From assembly GCA_023014485.1 (NCBI GenBank), contig JAJOZX010001871.1, positions 306,501 through 370,500 on the forward strand: a stretch of DNA of 64,000 nt. The letters run 5' to 3'. Shown here piece by piece: positions 10,537 through 21,199 of the stretch; position 1 is the first letter of the stretch, and every line of letters begins with the position of its first letter. Below the pieces are notes generated by a model. It saw only the letters and a program-made list of their open reading frames with translations, was not told where the DNA came from and did not search any database. The position numbers and the translations under genes were made by a program. This DNA is from Bathynomus jamesi (lineage: Eukaryota > Arthropoda > Malacostraca > Isopoda > Cirolanidae).

Positions 10537-10860
10537 TTAGGTAAGCTTGTTATCTATGGGTGTTGGAATGTCATGCATGTATAAGTTGAACAGTGTTGGT
10601 GAGAGAACAGAGCTTTGAGGGACCCCGTTTGGGAAAAACTTGTTTTTGGGTGACTTGCCATTAAATGTGACATGTGAGTATCTTCCTGATAGAAAGTCGC
10701 TCAGCCACCTTTTGGTGTTATTGTGCATGTTTGTGTTGAGTATTTTGTTTATGAGAGGGAAGCGTGGGATATCATCAAATGCTTTACTAATATCTATTGT
10801 TGCTAATAGTGTACGTTGAGCTGGTCGTCTGGAGTTGATACCATCCATGATGTGCGGCAT
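10537..10860 (-). pseudogene. LINE-1 reverse transcriptase fragment
   Basis: Reverse transcriptase palm and fingers fragment. It shows TLLATIDISKAFDDIPRF and GVPQSSVLSPTLFNLY (the usual PQGS is PQSS). The remainder towards 10205 carries the C-terminal half with stops; the YADD region falls at a disrupted site near 10535. It is over 90 percent similar by eye to 15380-15720 of LINE-2. Confidence 0.85.
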
Positions 10861-10984
10861 GAGGTTAATGAGTAATGTCGTGGTTGAGTGGTGAGGTCTG
10901 AATCCATGTTGAGTAGGCGAGAGTGGTATGGATAGGTTGGTGATTTGTAAGATTAGTCTTTCTGTTAGTTTGGAAGGTGTGTAT

Positions 10985-13937
10985 TAGGGTTGTTCTTATT
11001 TGGGCTTAAATTTAAAATTTTGCGATTTTATGAATGCACCCTCGGATATTGTGCGAATAGCTATTAAAACTAATTCTGTAAAGTTTGAGAGCGATCGCAT
11101 AATTTTTATTTCTTCCGCCGGGTACTTTTGTATTCTCCCCCGGGTGAATCATAGGATAGTGTTGTACGTTTTTTGAAAATTATCGTTGCGGAATGCCGTT
11201 GGATGGAACTGATATCTTCGGCATGTCAGTACTTTGTAGTTGAATTGTATACTAGGTCCCCTCTACTCGAGTGTTAGCCCTTCAACGTGGGGGGGTCTTA
11301 TGGGCGCCCATCTCCCACTCATTGCTGCCTAGTTTGCAGGAGTCAAGGTGGACTTGCGGGCGTCAGGGTAGCGCTGACGGTGCACCTCGACGACCTGGAG
11401 GAGGAACTGATGTTGATCCTCGTCCTTTGTCAGTGCCAGGTTGTGGTCCTGCATCATAGCGACGCCGCGCTCGGCGAAGTCGTTAGTGACGCGGAGACTC
11501 GCCACCCTCCGCTCTGCGGCGGCGGCATACCTTGGGTCACTGGGCCACTCCGCTGGGTCGGAGGACAGGAAGGCGCCGTCGATGCCTAGCACGTGGAACA
11601 AGAGCCTCGATGACTGGGTGACGAAATCCGCGACGGTCTTGCCGTTCTCCACAGCTGGCTTCGGCTCGACGACGACGCGCTTCGGGGGGCTGTCCGAGCC
11701 CTCCTGCTCCTCGAGCGCTTTTACCATCATCCTCTTTGTCTCCGCAGATGTGTTGTCGTCGAAGAAAGCGAGCGACACGAGTGGCTCACTCAGATACCAC
11801 AGGTGCCGGCGCGCGAAGCCGTCGGCCAGAACCTTGGCGAGCGCCTTGTCCTCTTAGCCGACGAGGTCCTGGAGGAGGGCAAGGTCGTTCGCCGGGGCGG
11901 CGGCAGGGTTCAGTGAAGCGAATCAGGCCGGGACGTAGAGGGCAAGGGCGAAGTTGATGAATCGCCTGAGACCGGTCCGCTCCCGCGCGGTGAGGACCAA
12001 CTGTTCGCAGAGCAGAACATCTTCAGGCAATAAATGGCCTTCGCCATCTAGCGCGCGCGGTGGAGGGCGCCTGGGCACGCCGCCGAGGACGATAATGGAC
12101 AGCTCCAAGAGCTCGCGGTAGTCATCGCGCGGCTGCTGTTGGGAGAGGTGGAAATGGTAGCGGGGGATGAGGTCGTCGCGCGCGTCCATGAGTGCCGCCG
12201 TGGCCTCCTCGTCGTCGATGACCAGGTGGCGCTCGGTGATGATGGAATCCCACCGTTCCTTGAATAGCTTGAAGAGCTGGACGTTGGGACCGGAGGAGGC
12301 GCGGAAACACTCGCCGAATGCCTTGGCGGCGACGAGTTCAAGCATGTGGTAGCGGCAGGCAAGGTTCGACAGATCCTTGCCCAGCTTCTGTTTGATGAGC
12401 ACGCAGGCGCCCGCGCGCGCGTAGGTGTTGGACGCCGTCGTATCGAAGCTCAGGCCGGCGACGCGGTTTGCAATGCCCCAGTCTTCCAGCGGCTCGACGA
12501 CAGCGTCCGCCATTGCTTGACCAGTGCCGTGGCGAGCTTTGGGACAGCGAGGGGCTTGGCGATTCCTTCGCCGGAGAAAAGGACGGGCAGTCATTCGACG
12601 TTGTCCGCGCCTCCCGTCACGTCGGCCACTAGCTTCCCGTCCCAGTTTACGATGAGCGGTGTGTCGGGCGCAAATGCTCGCTTGATGACGGCGGCGGCTT
12701 CCTTGTGGTGCTTGAATCGCGAGTGGTAGAACGACGTCTGGTTGAAAGTGAGTTCCGCAACATTGTGCCCAAGACTCACCTTAATCGCCGTGGACCGCCT
12801 TGTTGTTTATGATGTGCGCGCGGTCGAGCGCGCGGCGGCCACCTTTGGTGTGATTACCTGCTGTCGCCCGCGGCGGGATGCCGGAGCTGGATGTCGACGG
12901 CTGGGAGTGGATGTCGTTGCTTTGACGAGGGCGCCGTGGGCTGCCCTCGCTGGATCTGGAGTCCAGTTTCAGTTTCTTCACTTCCACCTCATCGCGCTTC
13001 CGTTCTGCCTCCTTCTCCTAGCGCGCGCGATCCTCTGCGATGCGATGCGCCTGTCGCGCCTCATGCTCGGCGAGGAGGCCCTCGACGCCGAGCATCGCCG
13101 CACGCCGACCGTACTCGCGCTGGACCAGGAGAAACGCCTTGTCCTCCTGAATGACGAGCATTTTCAGCGCGTTCCCGTGGGCGATGTCGAATAGATTGTT
13201 GAGTCCGCGCGTCCAGGCGTTCCGCTTGTTCACGAGGAACGGCGTGGTCGCCTGCGTTTTCTTGCGCATCATGTTCTTCCACTCCTCGTGCAACTTGATG
13301 AGCATCTGGACGCAACGATGATGAACTCAGGTGGGTGGCCTACCAGAAACACCTTGGTTGACTTCCGCGTCGTACGCTTAACAGTTGCAGTCAATGACAT
13401 GATTTCAAGTCTGCGAAGGGAAAAATGTTAAAACTTATTAGAAAAATAGACACCTTATAACATGAAATATAACGATTAATATAAATTAATGATATAGATT
13501 TAAATAATGAATTAAAATGAAATGATATAAAATTAAAATATAATTCCCTCGCTAGCAAGCTAACATTGTCATCTACAAGTTTACTTTTCCACAATTTATT
13601 TGAGAAATCAATACCTTAGAGGCTTGGCTTCTAGGCCTATAAGGCAAAACGAAACTAAAATATCTGCACAACTGACTCCGACGCTAGGATGGCAATAACT
13701 GAGTTCTTGCGTGATATTATTTACTGAAACCGAACGCGTTAGGAGGCGGAGCAATCGAAGAAGCAACCCAAAAGTTCATTGAGTTCACAGGGGTGAGAAT
13801 ATAAAAATGCCCGGGGGAGGTTTTAAAAATTATCCGATTGATCTCAAACTTCACATGATTTGTTTTTATGGCTATTCGCACAATATCCGGGGGCGCAGTC
13901 ATAATAATTAAAAAGTCGCAAAATAAGAACAACCTTA
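10985..13937 (-). mobile_element. T1: TAGGGT-ended hAT-like transposon, GC-rich coding part
   Basis: A 2953-bp element. The left end starts TAGGGTTGTTCTTATTT and the right end, inverted, starts TAAGGTTGTTCTTATTT. The inverted repeats run about 190 bp and both include GGATATTGTGCGAATAGC. Flanks are GTGTGTAT (10977-10984) and GTGTACAT (13938-13945), an 8-bp TSD with two changes. The target in LINE-1 corresponds to GGAAGGTGGGCATAGTAAAG in LINE-2. It belongs with T2, T3 and T4. The coding part (about 11330-13320) is conspicuously GC-rich, while the ends and all surroundings are AT-rich. Confidence 0.85.
11329..13400 (-). pseudogene. T1 transposase (hAT-like)
   Basis: Probably starts at 13400 (MSLTATVKRTTRK, basic). 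The pieces in order are 13305-13018 (NNLFDIAHGNALKML, helical), 12987-12781, 12779-12591 (NWDGKLVADVTG, probable first Asp), 12594-11923 (AGLSFDTTASNT, second acidic motif; GACVLIKQKLG; CRYHMLELVAA, the R/C-x-x-H site) and 11778-11329 (VTNDFAERGVAM, where relatives have NDRAERA, probable Glu). The related proteins of T2 and T3 align collinearly. Several frame breaks are visible. The function is inferred from context (inverted repeats, 8-bp TSD) and hAT-like D / CxxH / ER spacing; the family has no name known to me. Confidence 0.7.
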
Positions 13938-14251
13938 GTGTACATAGTAAAGAAATGGGTCTATAGAAAGCTGGTTCTGTTAGATTTTCGTTTGGTTTGA
14001 GTAGTGTAATAATTTTACCTTGTTTCCATATGTCAGGAATAATACAGTGTTGGTATGAATATGTGCTGATGTTTTGTGAGAACTATTATTCCCTGTGGGC
14101 CCAAGTGTTTAAGGTGTATATTAGATATGTTGTCTGGTCCAGTAGCCTTCAAATGCTGAATGTTTTTAATGATTTTGGTGGTCTGGTCTGTAGTGAAGGG
14201 TGTAATGGTAGTGTCGAGTAGGTTTCCTTGTGTTGTTGTTGTTGTTGTTGT

Positions 14252-15986
14252 TTAGCCGACCAGCCCACCCTGATCGAGCAAGCCGGCGGCACGCAGGTAA
14301 CCGATCGCCCTCTCCGGAGTGGACCAGAGGTTCAGCGCACTAGTGATGTCTTGTGTTCGTTGTTGTGCTAGAGCGGTACAGTCTGTCATAATGTGTTCAA
14401 TTGTTTGTGATGTGTCCTGGCACAGGTGGCAGGTGTCGTCTATGGAGTTGTCTAGTCTGTGTTTATATGTCCGTAAGTTGGGGTGATGTCCACATCGGAA
14501 TCGTGCTAAGTTAACTCGATCCGATCTGCTCAGGCTGATCTCTGACCTGTTAATGGGTGGCGGCTTCGCACCTAGGACCGCATTCGGACCGAGTCGTGTC
14601 AGTGCTTTGTGGGTTAGGTGTGTGTGTATGTGTTTTCTGTACTGTGTGATGTCTGTGGGGCGTGGTATGGAATGAATGGAGTATTTGGTTATAATGTCTC
14701 TCTGGTGTTACCTTAATGGTGCGAGGTGTTGGTGCAGGATTGTACATGTAGTGGCAAGGGTGTTGTGGGTTAGTTGTCGCTGCTGCCATGAATTGTGTTC
14801 CCCTCATGTCTAAATGTTCCCTAACTTTTAGTATTTTTGTTTCTGTGTGCAGGTGTTCTATTGGTGTTGTTTGAGTGCATCCTGTAATGATACGAAGTGC
14901 GTTGTTTTGTATTGTTTGTAAGGTGTTTATGTGTGTGTTTGAGATAATGGGTGCCCAGCATGGGCTAGCATAGTCCATAACTGAGCGAATATATTGTTTG
15001 TATATGAGTGATGTTGTTTCCTGCTGGTGTCCAAAGTTTGTGCCTGTTAGTACCCTAAGCGTGTTAAGTCATGACGTACACTTGTTTTTAATGTCCTGAA
15101 TGTGGTTTGCAAAAGATAATGATGTGTTGTATGTGACACCAAGTATTTTGGTTCTGTGAGTGTGTGGAATGTTGATGTTGTTTAGTGTAAGCTGTGGAAT
15201 TACCTGATGTTCTTTTGTGTTGCTTGTAAGCAAGGTGATGGTTGATATTGTGAGCGCTACTTTGAGTCTATTGTGTGTGAGCCAGTCTTGTATACTGTTT
15301 ATGTATGTTTGTAGGTTATTTGTAGCGGTGTCGATGTTGTTGTGGGTGGATGTTAGAGTGATATCATCTGCATATGATGATAAGGTAAGCTTGTTATCTA
15401 TGGGTGTTGGAATGTCATGCATGTATAAGTTGAAGAGTGTTGGTGAGAGAACAGAGCCTTGAGGGACCCCGTTCGGAAAAAGCTTGTTTTTGGATGACTT
15501 GCCATTAAATGTGACATGTGAGTATCTTTCTGAGAGATAGTTGCTCAGCCACCTTTTGGTGTTATTGTGCATGTTTGTGTTGAGTATTTTGTTTATGAGA
15601 GGGAATCGTGGGATAGCATCAAATGCTTTACTAATGTCTATTGTTGCTAATAGTGTACGTTGAGCTGGTCGTCTGGAGTTGATGCCATCCATGATGTGCT
15701 GCGTGAGGTTAGTGCGTAATGTCGTGGTTGAGTGGTGAGGTCTGAATCCATGTTGAGTAGGCGATAGTGGAATGTGTGGGTTGGTGATTTGTAAGATTAG
15801 TCTTTCTGTTTCTTTGGAAGGTGGGCATAGTAAAGTAATGGGTCTATAGGAAGCTGGTTCTGTTGGATTTTTGTTTGGTTTGAGTAGTGTAATAATTTTA
15901 CCTTGTTTCCATATGTCATGAAAAACACAGTGTTGGTATGAATATGTGCTGATATTTGTGAGAGCTAGTATTCCTTGTGGGCCCAA
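14252..15986 (-). pseudogene. LINE-2 reverse transcriptase and C-terminal region
   Basis: RNA-dependent DNA polymerase of the LINE. Motifs seen in the 15986-15069 frame are SYRPITLL, QHGFRPHHST, TIDISKAFDAIPRF (motif A Asp), GVPQGSVLSPTLFNLY and SSYADDITLT (catalytic YADD). After a frame break the C-terminal part (14978-14550) has SPCWAPIISNTHIN and ALRIITGCTQTTP. The last 300 bases encode the Cys/His segment seen open in LINE-3. Upstream, 15987-16290 links to the endonuclease frame and contains stops. The RT type fits the Jockey/I superfamily; I cannot fix the clade. Confidence 0.88.
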
Positions 15987-16290
15987 GTGTTTAAGGTGTA
16001 TGTTAGATATGTTGTCTGGTCCAGTAGCCTTCGAATTCTTAATGTTTTTGATGATCTTGGTGGTCTGGTCTGTATTGAAGGGTGTAATGGTCGTGTCGTG
16101 TCTGTAGGTTTTCTTGTGTCTGGCTGTTTGTCTGTCTGAGTGTTTCTGGTTGTTGTCTCTGTTTAAGTGACTTATCTTTGCGTAGTGATTAACTAGAATG
16201 TTAGCTTGTTGTGTGTATGTTGGGATATTATTTTGGCTACGACAGATAGCCGCATGTGAGGTGTGAATGCCGCTGTTAGAGTGGGTAATG

Positions 16291-17796
16291 CTATTTATAG
16301 TCTTGTATAGCCTGGATGTATCTGTGGAGTGGTTTAGTGTTGTTATGAATTCCCTGAATGTTTCTGTTTGTTTTTCTTTGAGTTTGTTGTTTATTTCTGT
16401 GTTGAGCTGTTGTATCTGCTGTTTTATGGCTTCTGTGTGTGGTGTGTGTGTTATATTTGAGGTTGTTACGTTGCCTTATGAGGTGGGCTATTTCTCTAGT
16501 GTAATTTGGGTTGTATTTCCTAATGTTGCCCTTGGGTATGTATTTGTTTGCATTATTGATAATCTGATTAAATGTCTTGAGTGTTGTATTGATGTTTATG
16601 ATGGGTGTGCTGTTTAATGTGGTGAATTGTTCCTCAGTCTGTATTTTGAACTGTTCCCAATCAGCTTTCTTGTAATTTCTGTAAGTGTGCCTAAGGCTGT
16701 TGGGGCAGAGTGTAGAATGTGTTGTAATGATGATGGGCAGGTGGTCTGATGACAGTTGTTTTTCTGTTCTCCATTGTGTATGTGTTGCTAGTGAGGGGGA
16801 ACAGAACCTTATGTCTGGGGAGGAGTTTGAGTATCTTGCTTGATGTGGTATGTGTGTATGTTCTTCTGTATTGTTAAGAATGAAGAGGCTGTTTAGTTGT
16901 GTGGCTATGTTGGCGCCTCTGGTGTTGTTTTGGTTGTGCAGGTACCAACTAGTGTCTTTGGCGTTGAAGTCTCCTCCTAAGATGACATTAGTGAGAGAGG
17001 CAAGATTGTGTAACTGTGGATTGTAATTGGCTGGCACCTGAGGTGAACTATCTGGTGGGATGTAAATGTTGATTAGTGTGATGTTGTGTTTTGCGCGTGT
17101 TTTAATGTTAACTGTCTGTATTTCTATCGTGTTATCTGCTTGGATTGTGTTTGTAATGTTTTGGGTAGCATCAGTGTAGCTAATGCTTTTACGTATGTAA
17201 GTGATGAGTCCACCCCCGTTACCCCCAGTACGATCTTGACGGATCGCCGTGAAGTTAGGGATGGTGGGTGTTTCGTGTGTGCGTTTTAGTTTTGTTTCTT
17301 GTATAAGTGCTATGTGAATGTTTTGTTTGTGTACGAATTCCCTAAGCTGCATGATTTTGTTTGTGAGGCCATCTACGTTGTATTGTAATATGTTAATATT
17401 ATACTTCTGTATGTGTCTCATGGTACTATTATGTCTATGTCTTTGTGTATGGTGACATGTGTAAGTTGTAGTGGGGCCTGGATTAATCTTAATGTCGCCA
17501 GAGAGTAAGAGTAGTTCGGGGAGCACGCAATTGCTCCCCGTAATTGAAAAACTTGCACGCTGAGAATAGGTCCGGGCCCGGGAGCCGATCGGTAATCTGA
17601 CCGTGCCACGCAACAGGCCGTCGACTGCCAGTCTGGCCAACCGTAGACAGCCCGCTGCACGGAGATTTGAGGAAGTTTGGCCACCTGCGCGTTGATGTTT
17701 TGGTTTCACGTCGCCTCTTCGCGTTGACGTGTCCTGCGCTGGAGGATGCAGCCACTGTTTAGAAGCTTCCTCGTCAGCTGCTAACACTTTTTTCAC
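16291..17796 (-). CDS. LINE-2 endonuclease ORF with 2A-like motif
   Basis: Open frame of 501 codons. Residues 1-94 are a low-complexity leader that may not all be native. Residues 95-108 read LLLLSGDIKINPGP, a 2A-like sequence. From about 120 the apurinic-type endonuclease begins: INILQYNVDGL, LIQETKL (catalytic Glu), INIYIPPD, GGDFNAKDTSW and SSDHLPI (terminal Asp-His). A linker to the reverse transcriptase follows. The enzyme nicks target DNA to prime reverse transcription. The RT frame follows downstream after a short broken stretch, and the two were probably one polyprotein. Confidence in the endonuclease is high; the true start is uncertain. Confidence 0.88.
   Translation of the reverse strand: MKKVLAADEEASKQWLHPPAQDTSTRRGDVKPKHQRAGGQTSSNLRAAGCLRLARLAVDGLLRGTVRLPIGSRARTYSQRASFSITGSNCVLPELLLLSGDIKINPGPTTTYTCHHTQRHRHNSTMRHIQKYNINILQYNVDGLTNKIMQLREFVHKQNIHIALIQETKLKRTHETPTIPNFTAIRQDRTGGNGGGLITYIRKSISYTDATQNITNTIQADNTIEIQTVNIKTRAKHNITLINIYIPPDSSPQVPANYNPQLHNLASLTNVILGGDFNAKDTSWYLHNQNNTRGANIATQLNSLFILNNTEEHTHIPHQARYSNSSPDIRFCSPSLATHTQWRTEKQLSSDHLPIIITTHSTLCPNSLRHTYRNYKKADWEQFKIQTEEQFTTLNSTPIININTTLKTFNQIINNANKYIPKGNIRKYNPNYTREIAHLIRQRNNLKYNTHTTHRSHKTADTTAQHRNKQQTQRKTNRNIQGIHNNTKPLHRYIQAIQDYK
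17473..17514 (-). other. 2A-like ribosome-skipping motif in LINE-2
   Basis: Encodes LLLLSGDIKINPGP. The canonical core is D(V/I)ExNPGP; here Glu is replaced by Lys and the NPGP is intact. Similar motifs sit just ahead of the endonuclease in several invertebrate LINEs. The Lys may weaken or abolish skipping. Confidence 0.6.
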
Positions 17797-18050
17797 GTTG
17801 TTCTTGCTACCTGTTCAGAGGTTTTTTTTTTTTATTTTCCTTGTGTCTGGCTGTTTGTCTGTTTGCGTGTTTCTGGTTGTTGTCTCTGTGTAGGTGACTT
17901 ATCTTTGCGTAGTGGTTAACTAGAATGTTAGCTTGTTGTGTGTATGTTGGGATATTATTTTGGCTGCGACAGATAGCCACGTGTGAAGTGTGACTGCCGC
18001 TGTTGGAGTGGGTAATGCTGTTTATAGTCTTGTATAGACTTGATGTATCA

Positions 18051-19190
18051 CGATGTAGGTGTTTTCAAACGTATGCGGAAAAATTTTCAACGACGCACTG
18101 AAGCATGTACTCTGATGCAGGGAAACCATTTTGTGCACTTGCTGTAAATAAACTTTGATAAACTTTAATGACTTTCATTTCAATTGGATCGGACTCGGCA
18201 AAAAAGCAATGTATCTCGGAAACGAAGCGATTGCGGATTTATGTTCATAGGAACTTTTTGTTCACTTTGACGTTCTGAATATGTATACTAATTTATGAAA
18301 TATAATGTGATAACACCCTGTCTAATATTTTTTCTTTCTTTGAAAGAGTTGCCACTATTTTTTTTTTTTTTTTTTTTTTTGCAGGACGCATTTTCCAGAG
18401 TTTTTTATAATTTTTGTAGCCAACGGCTTTTGTTTAAACGCAAATTTGGCATAAAATTTGTGCTCATTCTACTTTGTGAACAAACGTTTTTAAGCCAGTG
18501 AGAACTTAACATTTACTTTAAACTCTCGAAACACTTACATTTTGAGTGCAGCTTTACAAATTTGGTCTTACTGGCTTTGGATTGGAAGTCCAAGATTTTT
18601 ATGGTTGTGGTATTTTTGTAAATTTATGTACTGACTTGTTTTTTCTCGATTTCACAAAAGAATGTAAAATTGTGTATAAGCGTTGTTTGACTAGATGCAC
18701 AAAAGTATGTATTATTTCTTACCACAAACATCACAAATTGTAAAATAGCTGAAATTTTGTTTTTACGTGCTGCCGATAAGAGGCATGACGCTGCGTGGAG
18801 CTTAGAACTCTGCCCAGCGTCACGCGGACGGACGGCTTACTCAGCTGAACAACATTTTGGCCAAAGGAATTTTACTCTAAACGTTTTTGTATTGAACTAA
18901 TTTGTATTGAACTAATTTTGTTGTAAAGTGCGTGTGACGTAGTTTCTTCTGGTAAGAGCCTTATTGCCTTCAGAAGAACCGTCCGCGAAATACTGGTCGG
19001 TATCAAAAAAGATTTGTCCACGCACGACCGATTAATTCTAATAAAACTCCAGACAAGCTCAACCCAAAGGTACTTAGGCAAATGAACTATGCAGTAGTTT
19101 CTCTTATTACTGAAAAAGTTCGAAATCATAGGAAATATTTCTATTATAATATAACTGATAAATAAATAGTTATATGATTCAAGACTTTTG
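18051..19190. other. Unassigned AT-rich stretch
   Basis: No gene recognised. It includes a poly-T run at 18359-18380 and a GC-richer patch near 18775-18840. Several short frames (for example 18295-18501 and 18872-19297 on the opposite strand) lack any family signal and are probably chance. Confidence 0.5.
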
Positions 19191-20385
19191 AAACACTGTA
19201 TACTTGATAAATCGTTACAGTCTGCAGAAGTTCCGTTCGATTGAAAACTTGCAAACATTACACCAATATCAAATGAAAGCATTTGATAGGGTACCACATA
19301 GAAGGTTGCTGGAAAAACTAAAAAGTTTCAATATCACTGGTAGTTTCATAACATGGATCGAGTCGTTCCTCAGTAATAGAAAGCAACGGTTAATGGTGAA
19401 GCCTCTGATTGGAAAGAGGTGGCTAGTGGTGTTCCTCAAGGATCAGTTATTGGGCCCCTGTTATTTGTGATATTCATCAACGATCTGCCAGATGTAGTGA
19501 AACACAGTGAGTTCTTCTTATATGCGAATGACACCAAGGTATTCAGAAAGGTAAGTGAAGACGAGGACTGCAGCAAGTTGCAAGAGGATTTGGAGAAGAT
19601 GAAGCAGTGGTCAGAGAAGAGGATGCTGAAGTTTCACCCTAGTAAGTGTAAATATATGAGGATAGGAAGAGCAGTTGCCCAGAGTACGAAATATGAAATG
19701 TATGAGGAAATGAGTGAGAGTAATTCAGAGAAGGACCTTGGAGTTATAACTGATAGTAACCTCAGATTCGAAGAACATTTAGCAGAGAAAATAAATAAGG
19801 CAAATAGATTAGTAGGAATAATACGCAGAACATTTGTGACCTTAAACGAAGAAATGTTTAAATCATTATACACTGCAATTGTAAGACCCCATCTAGAATA
19901 TGCCAACCAAATATGGTGCCCATACAAGGTAAAGGATATTGAGGCCTCAGAAAATGTCCAACGGCGTGCCACTAAGCTAATCCCATCATTGAGAGACCTA
20001 CCATACCAAGAAAGACTTAAGAAATTAGATTTACCAACGTTGGCATATAGAAGATCTCGAGGGGATATGTTAGAGGTGTTCAAGATTACGTGTAACATCT
20101 ATCATAAACAAGTATGCGAAGTCTTATTTACGATTCAAGACAACACAATGACAAGGGGGCACGCCAAGAAGATCTACAAGGAGAGACCAACGTTAAATTT
20201 CAGGAAATACACGTTCTGCAGTAGAGTCGTAAACACCTGGAATAAGTCTACAACCCTCATTAGTTGACTCAGATTCGGTTCTGAGCTTTGTGAAGAAGTT
20301 GGATAGAGTGTGGGCCCACCAGGAACGCAAATTTGATTACAGAGCCTACATTCTTTCTACTAATCTCGACCGCCACCAGACAGAA
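19190..20385 (+). mobile_element. CR1-like LINE fragment (CR1-A)
   Basis: A plus-strand, 5'-truncated LINE. The first recognisable part (19205-19275) encodes LQSAEVPF then KLANITPIS, the region ahead of the RT palm. It then jumps to KAFDRVPHRRLLEKL, so a short internal deletion is likely. The RT runs to about 20270, with the tail after that. Confidence 0.75.
19274..20267 (+). pseudogene. CR1-A reverse transcriptase
   Basis: Frames 19274-19470 and 19419-20267 overlap through a frameshift near 19415. Motifs are KAFDRVPHRRLL (motif A), SGVPQGSVIGPLLFVIFIND, FFLYANDTKVF (YADD altered to YAND, second catalytic Asp lost), EKDLGVITDSNLRF, IVRPHLEYANQIWCPY and the CR1-type tail GHAKKIYKERPTLNFRKYTF...RVVNTWN. 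The Asn in the active site and the frameshift indicate an inactive copy. A long open frame remains in the C-terminal 280 codons. Confidence 0.85.
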
Positions 20386-20399
20386 CACATAACCGAAGC

Positions 20400-21199
20400 T
20401 TATGGAGAGGATCTTTACGGAACAATATAGTTAAGCATTTAGATATTAATAATTTAATTAAAGATTCTCAGCACGGGTTTAGATGTAGTCGCTCTTGTCT
20501 TACTAATTTCCTCGACATTTTTTAATGGTATCGTGAATACTTGGATATTTGACGGGAGTAAAACAGAGGATATTATCAATTTTGATTTTCAAAAGGCATT
20601 TGATGAGTGCCCCATACGAGATTATTAGCTAAACTTCAATCTCACTGAATTCATGGTAATGTTCTCAAATGGATTGAAACTTGACTAAACGGACGTAAAC
20701 AAAGAATGGTCATTAATGACAAACCGTCTAATTGGAAAAGTGTAACTAGCGGCGTGCCTCAGGGATCAGTTTCAAAATTTGGGGATGATAGCAAACTTGG
20801 GTGACGAGCAAAATCGGCGCAGAATGTTTGAAGATTCAAAAAGATATTAATAAGTTACTTGAGTGGGCAGAAATTTGGCAAGTTAACTTGAATATAGATA
20901 AATATAAAACGTTGCATATGGATAGAAAAAATTTTAAAGAAGAGTATTTTATGCACGACAAGAAACTAACGGGTGCTACGAAAGAGAAAAATTTAGGTAT
21001 TGTCGTTGCCGACACTCTTAAACCGAGTAAGTAATGTGTGGAAGAAGTTTGAAAAACAAATAGAATCTTAGGATTTGTTGGTAGATCATTTGAATTTTAG
21101 TCCCAAAAAAACAATAACATTATATAATTCCTTACTATGTGTTCACCTGGAATACTGCGTTCCGTTCTGATCCCTATATTTTCGACAAGACGTAGACAG
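20400..21199 (+). pseudogene. CR1-B reverse transcriptase, decayed
   Basis: Reverse transcriptase with many stops and frameshifts. Recognisable stretches are LIKDSQHGFRCSRSCLTNF, a palm region (FDFQKAFDECP), and the frame 20801-21034 with DINKLLEWAEIWQVNLNIDK and KNLGIVVADTLKPSK. The segment around PQGS to YADD is largely deleted between 20770 and 20800. Confidence 0.75.

Larger units (their letters stand above)
14233..17835 (-). mobile_element. LINE-2: near full-length Jockey/I-like LINE
   Basis: A 3603-bp minus-strand retrotransposon inserted in LINE-1. The 10-bp TSD TTTCCTTGTG is at 14223-14232 and 17836-17845. The 3' end is the coding stop (14252-14254) followed directly by a (CAA)n tail (14233-14251), so there is almost no 3' UTR. 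It encodes an N-terminal region with a 2A-like motif, an apurinic endonuclease domain, a reverse transcriptase and a Cys/His C-terminus. A run of A (minus strand, 17822-17833) lies at the 5' edge. Confidence 0.9.
5887..18050 (-). mobile_element. LINE-1: Jockey/I-like LINE copy, split by five insertions
   Basis: A 5'-truncated, minus-strand copy of the same LINE family as LINE-2. Its own sequence survives as 5887-6329, 7647-7835, 10202-10984, 13938-14232 and about 17836-18050. The breaks are explained by Transib (left, TSD CGGCG), mariner (TA), Chapaev3 (TAA), T1 (GTGTGTAT/GTGTACAT) and LINE-2 (TTTCCTTGTG). Joining the parts in order follows LINE-2 without gaps. The 5' truncation lies near 18050, where similarity to LINE-2 (16120-16325) stops. 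The 3' end continues beyond the Transib, outside the window. Confidence 0.85.

Noticed and set aside
11271..13194. Long plus-strand frames opposite T1 transposase
   Set aside because: GC-rich coding DNA gives open antisense frames. The minus strand carries the conserved transposase motifs.
16267..16617. Plus-strand hydrophobic frame, looks like a membrane protein
   Set aside because: It is antisense to the LINE-2 endonuclease linker. The hydrophobic character comes from the reverse complement of Asn/Thr/His-rich codons.
18872..19297. 141-codon minus-strand frame
   Set aside because: Its left part lies opposite unassigned AT-rich DNA and its right part is antisense to CR1-A coding sequence. 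No family signal.
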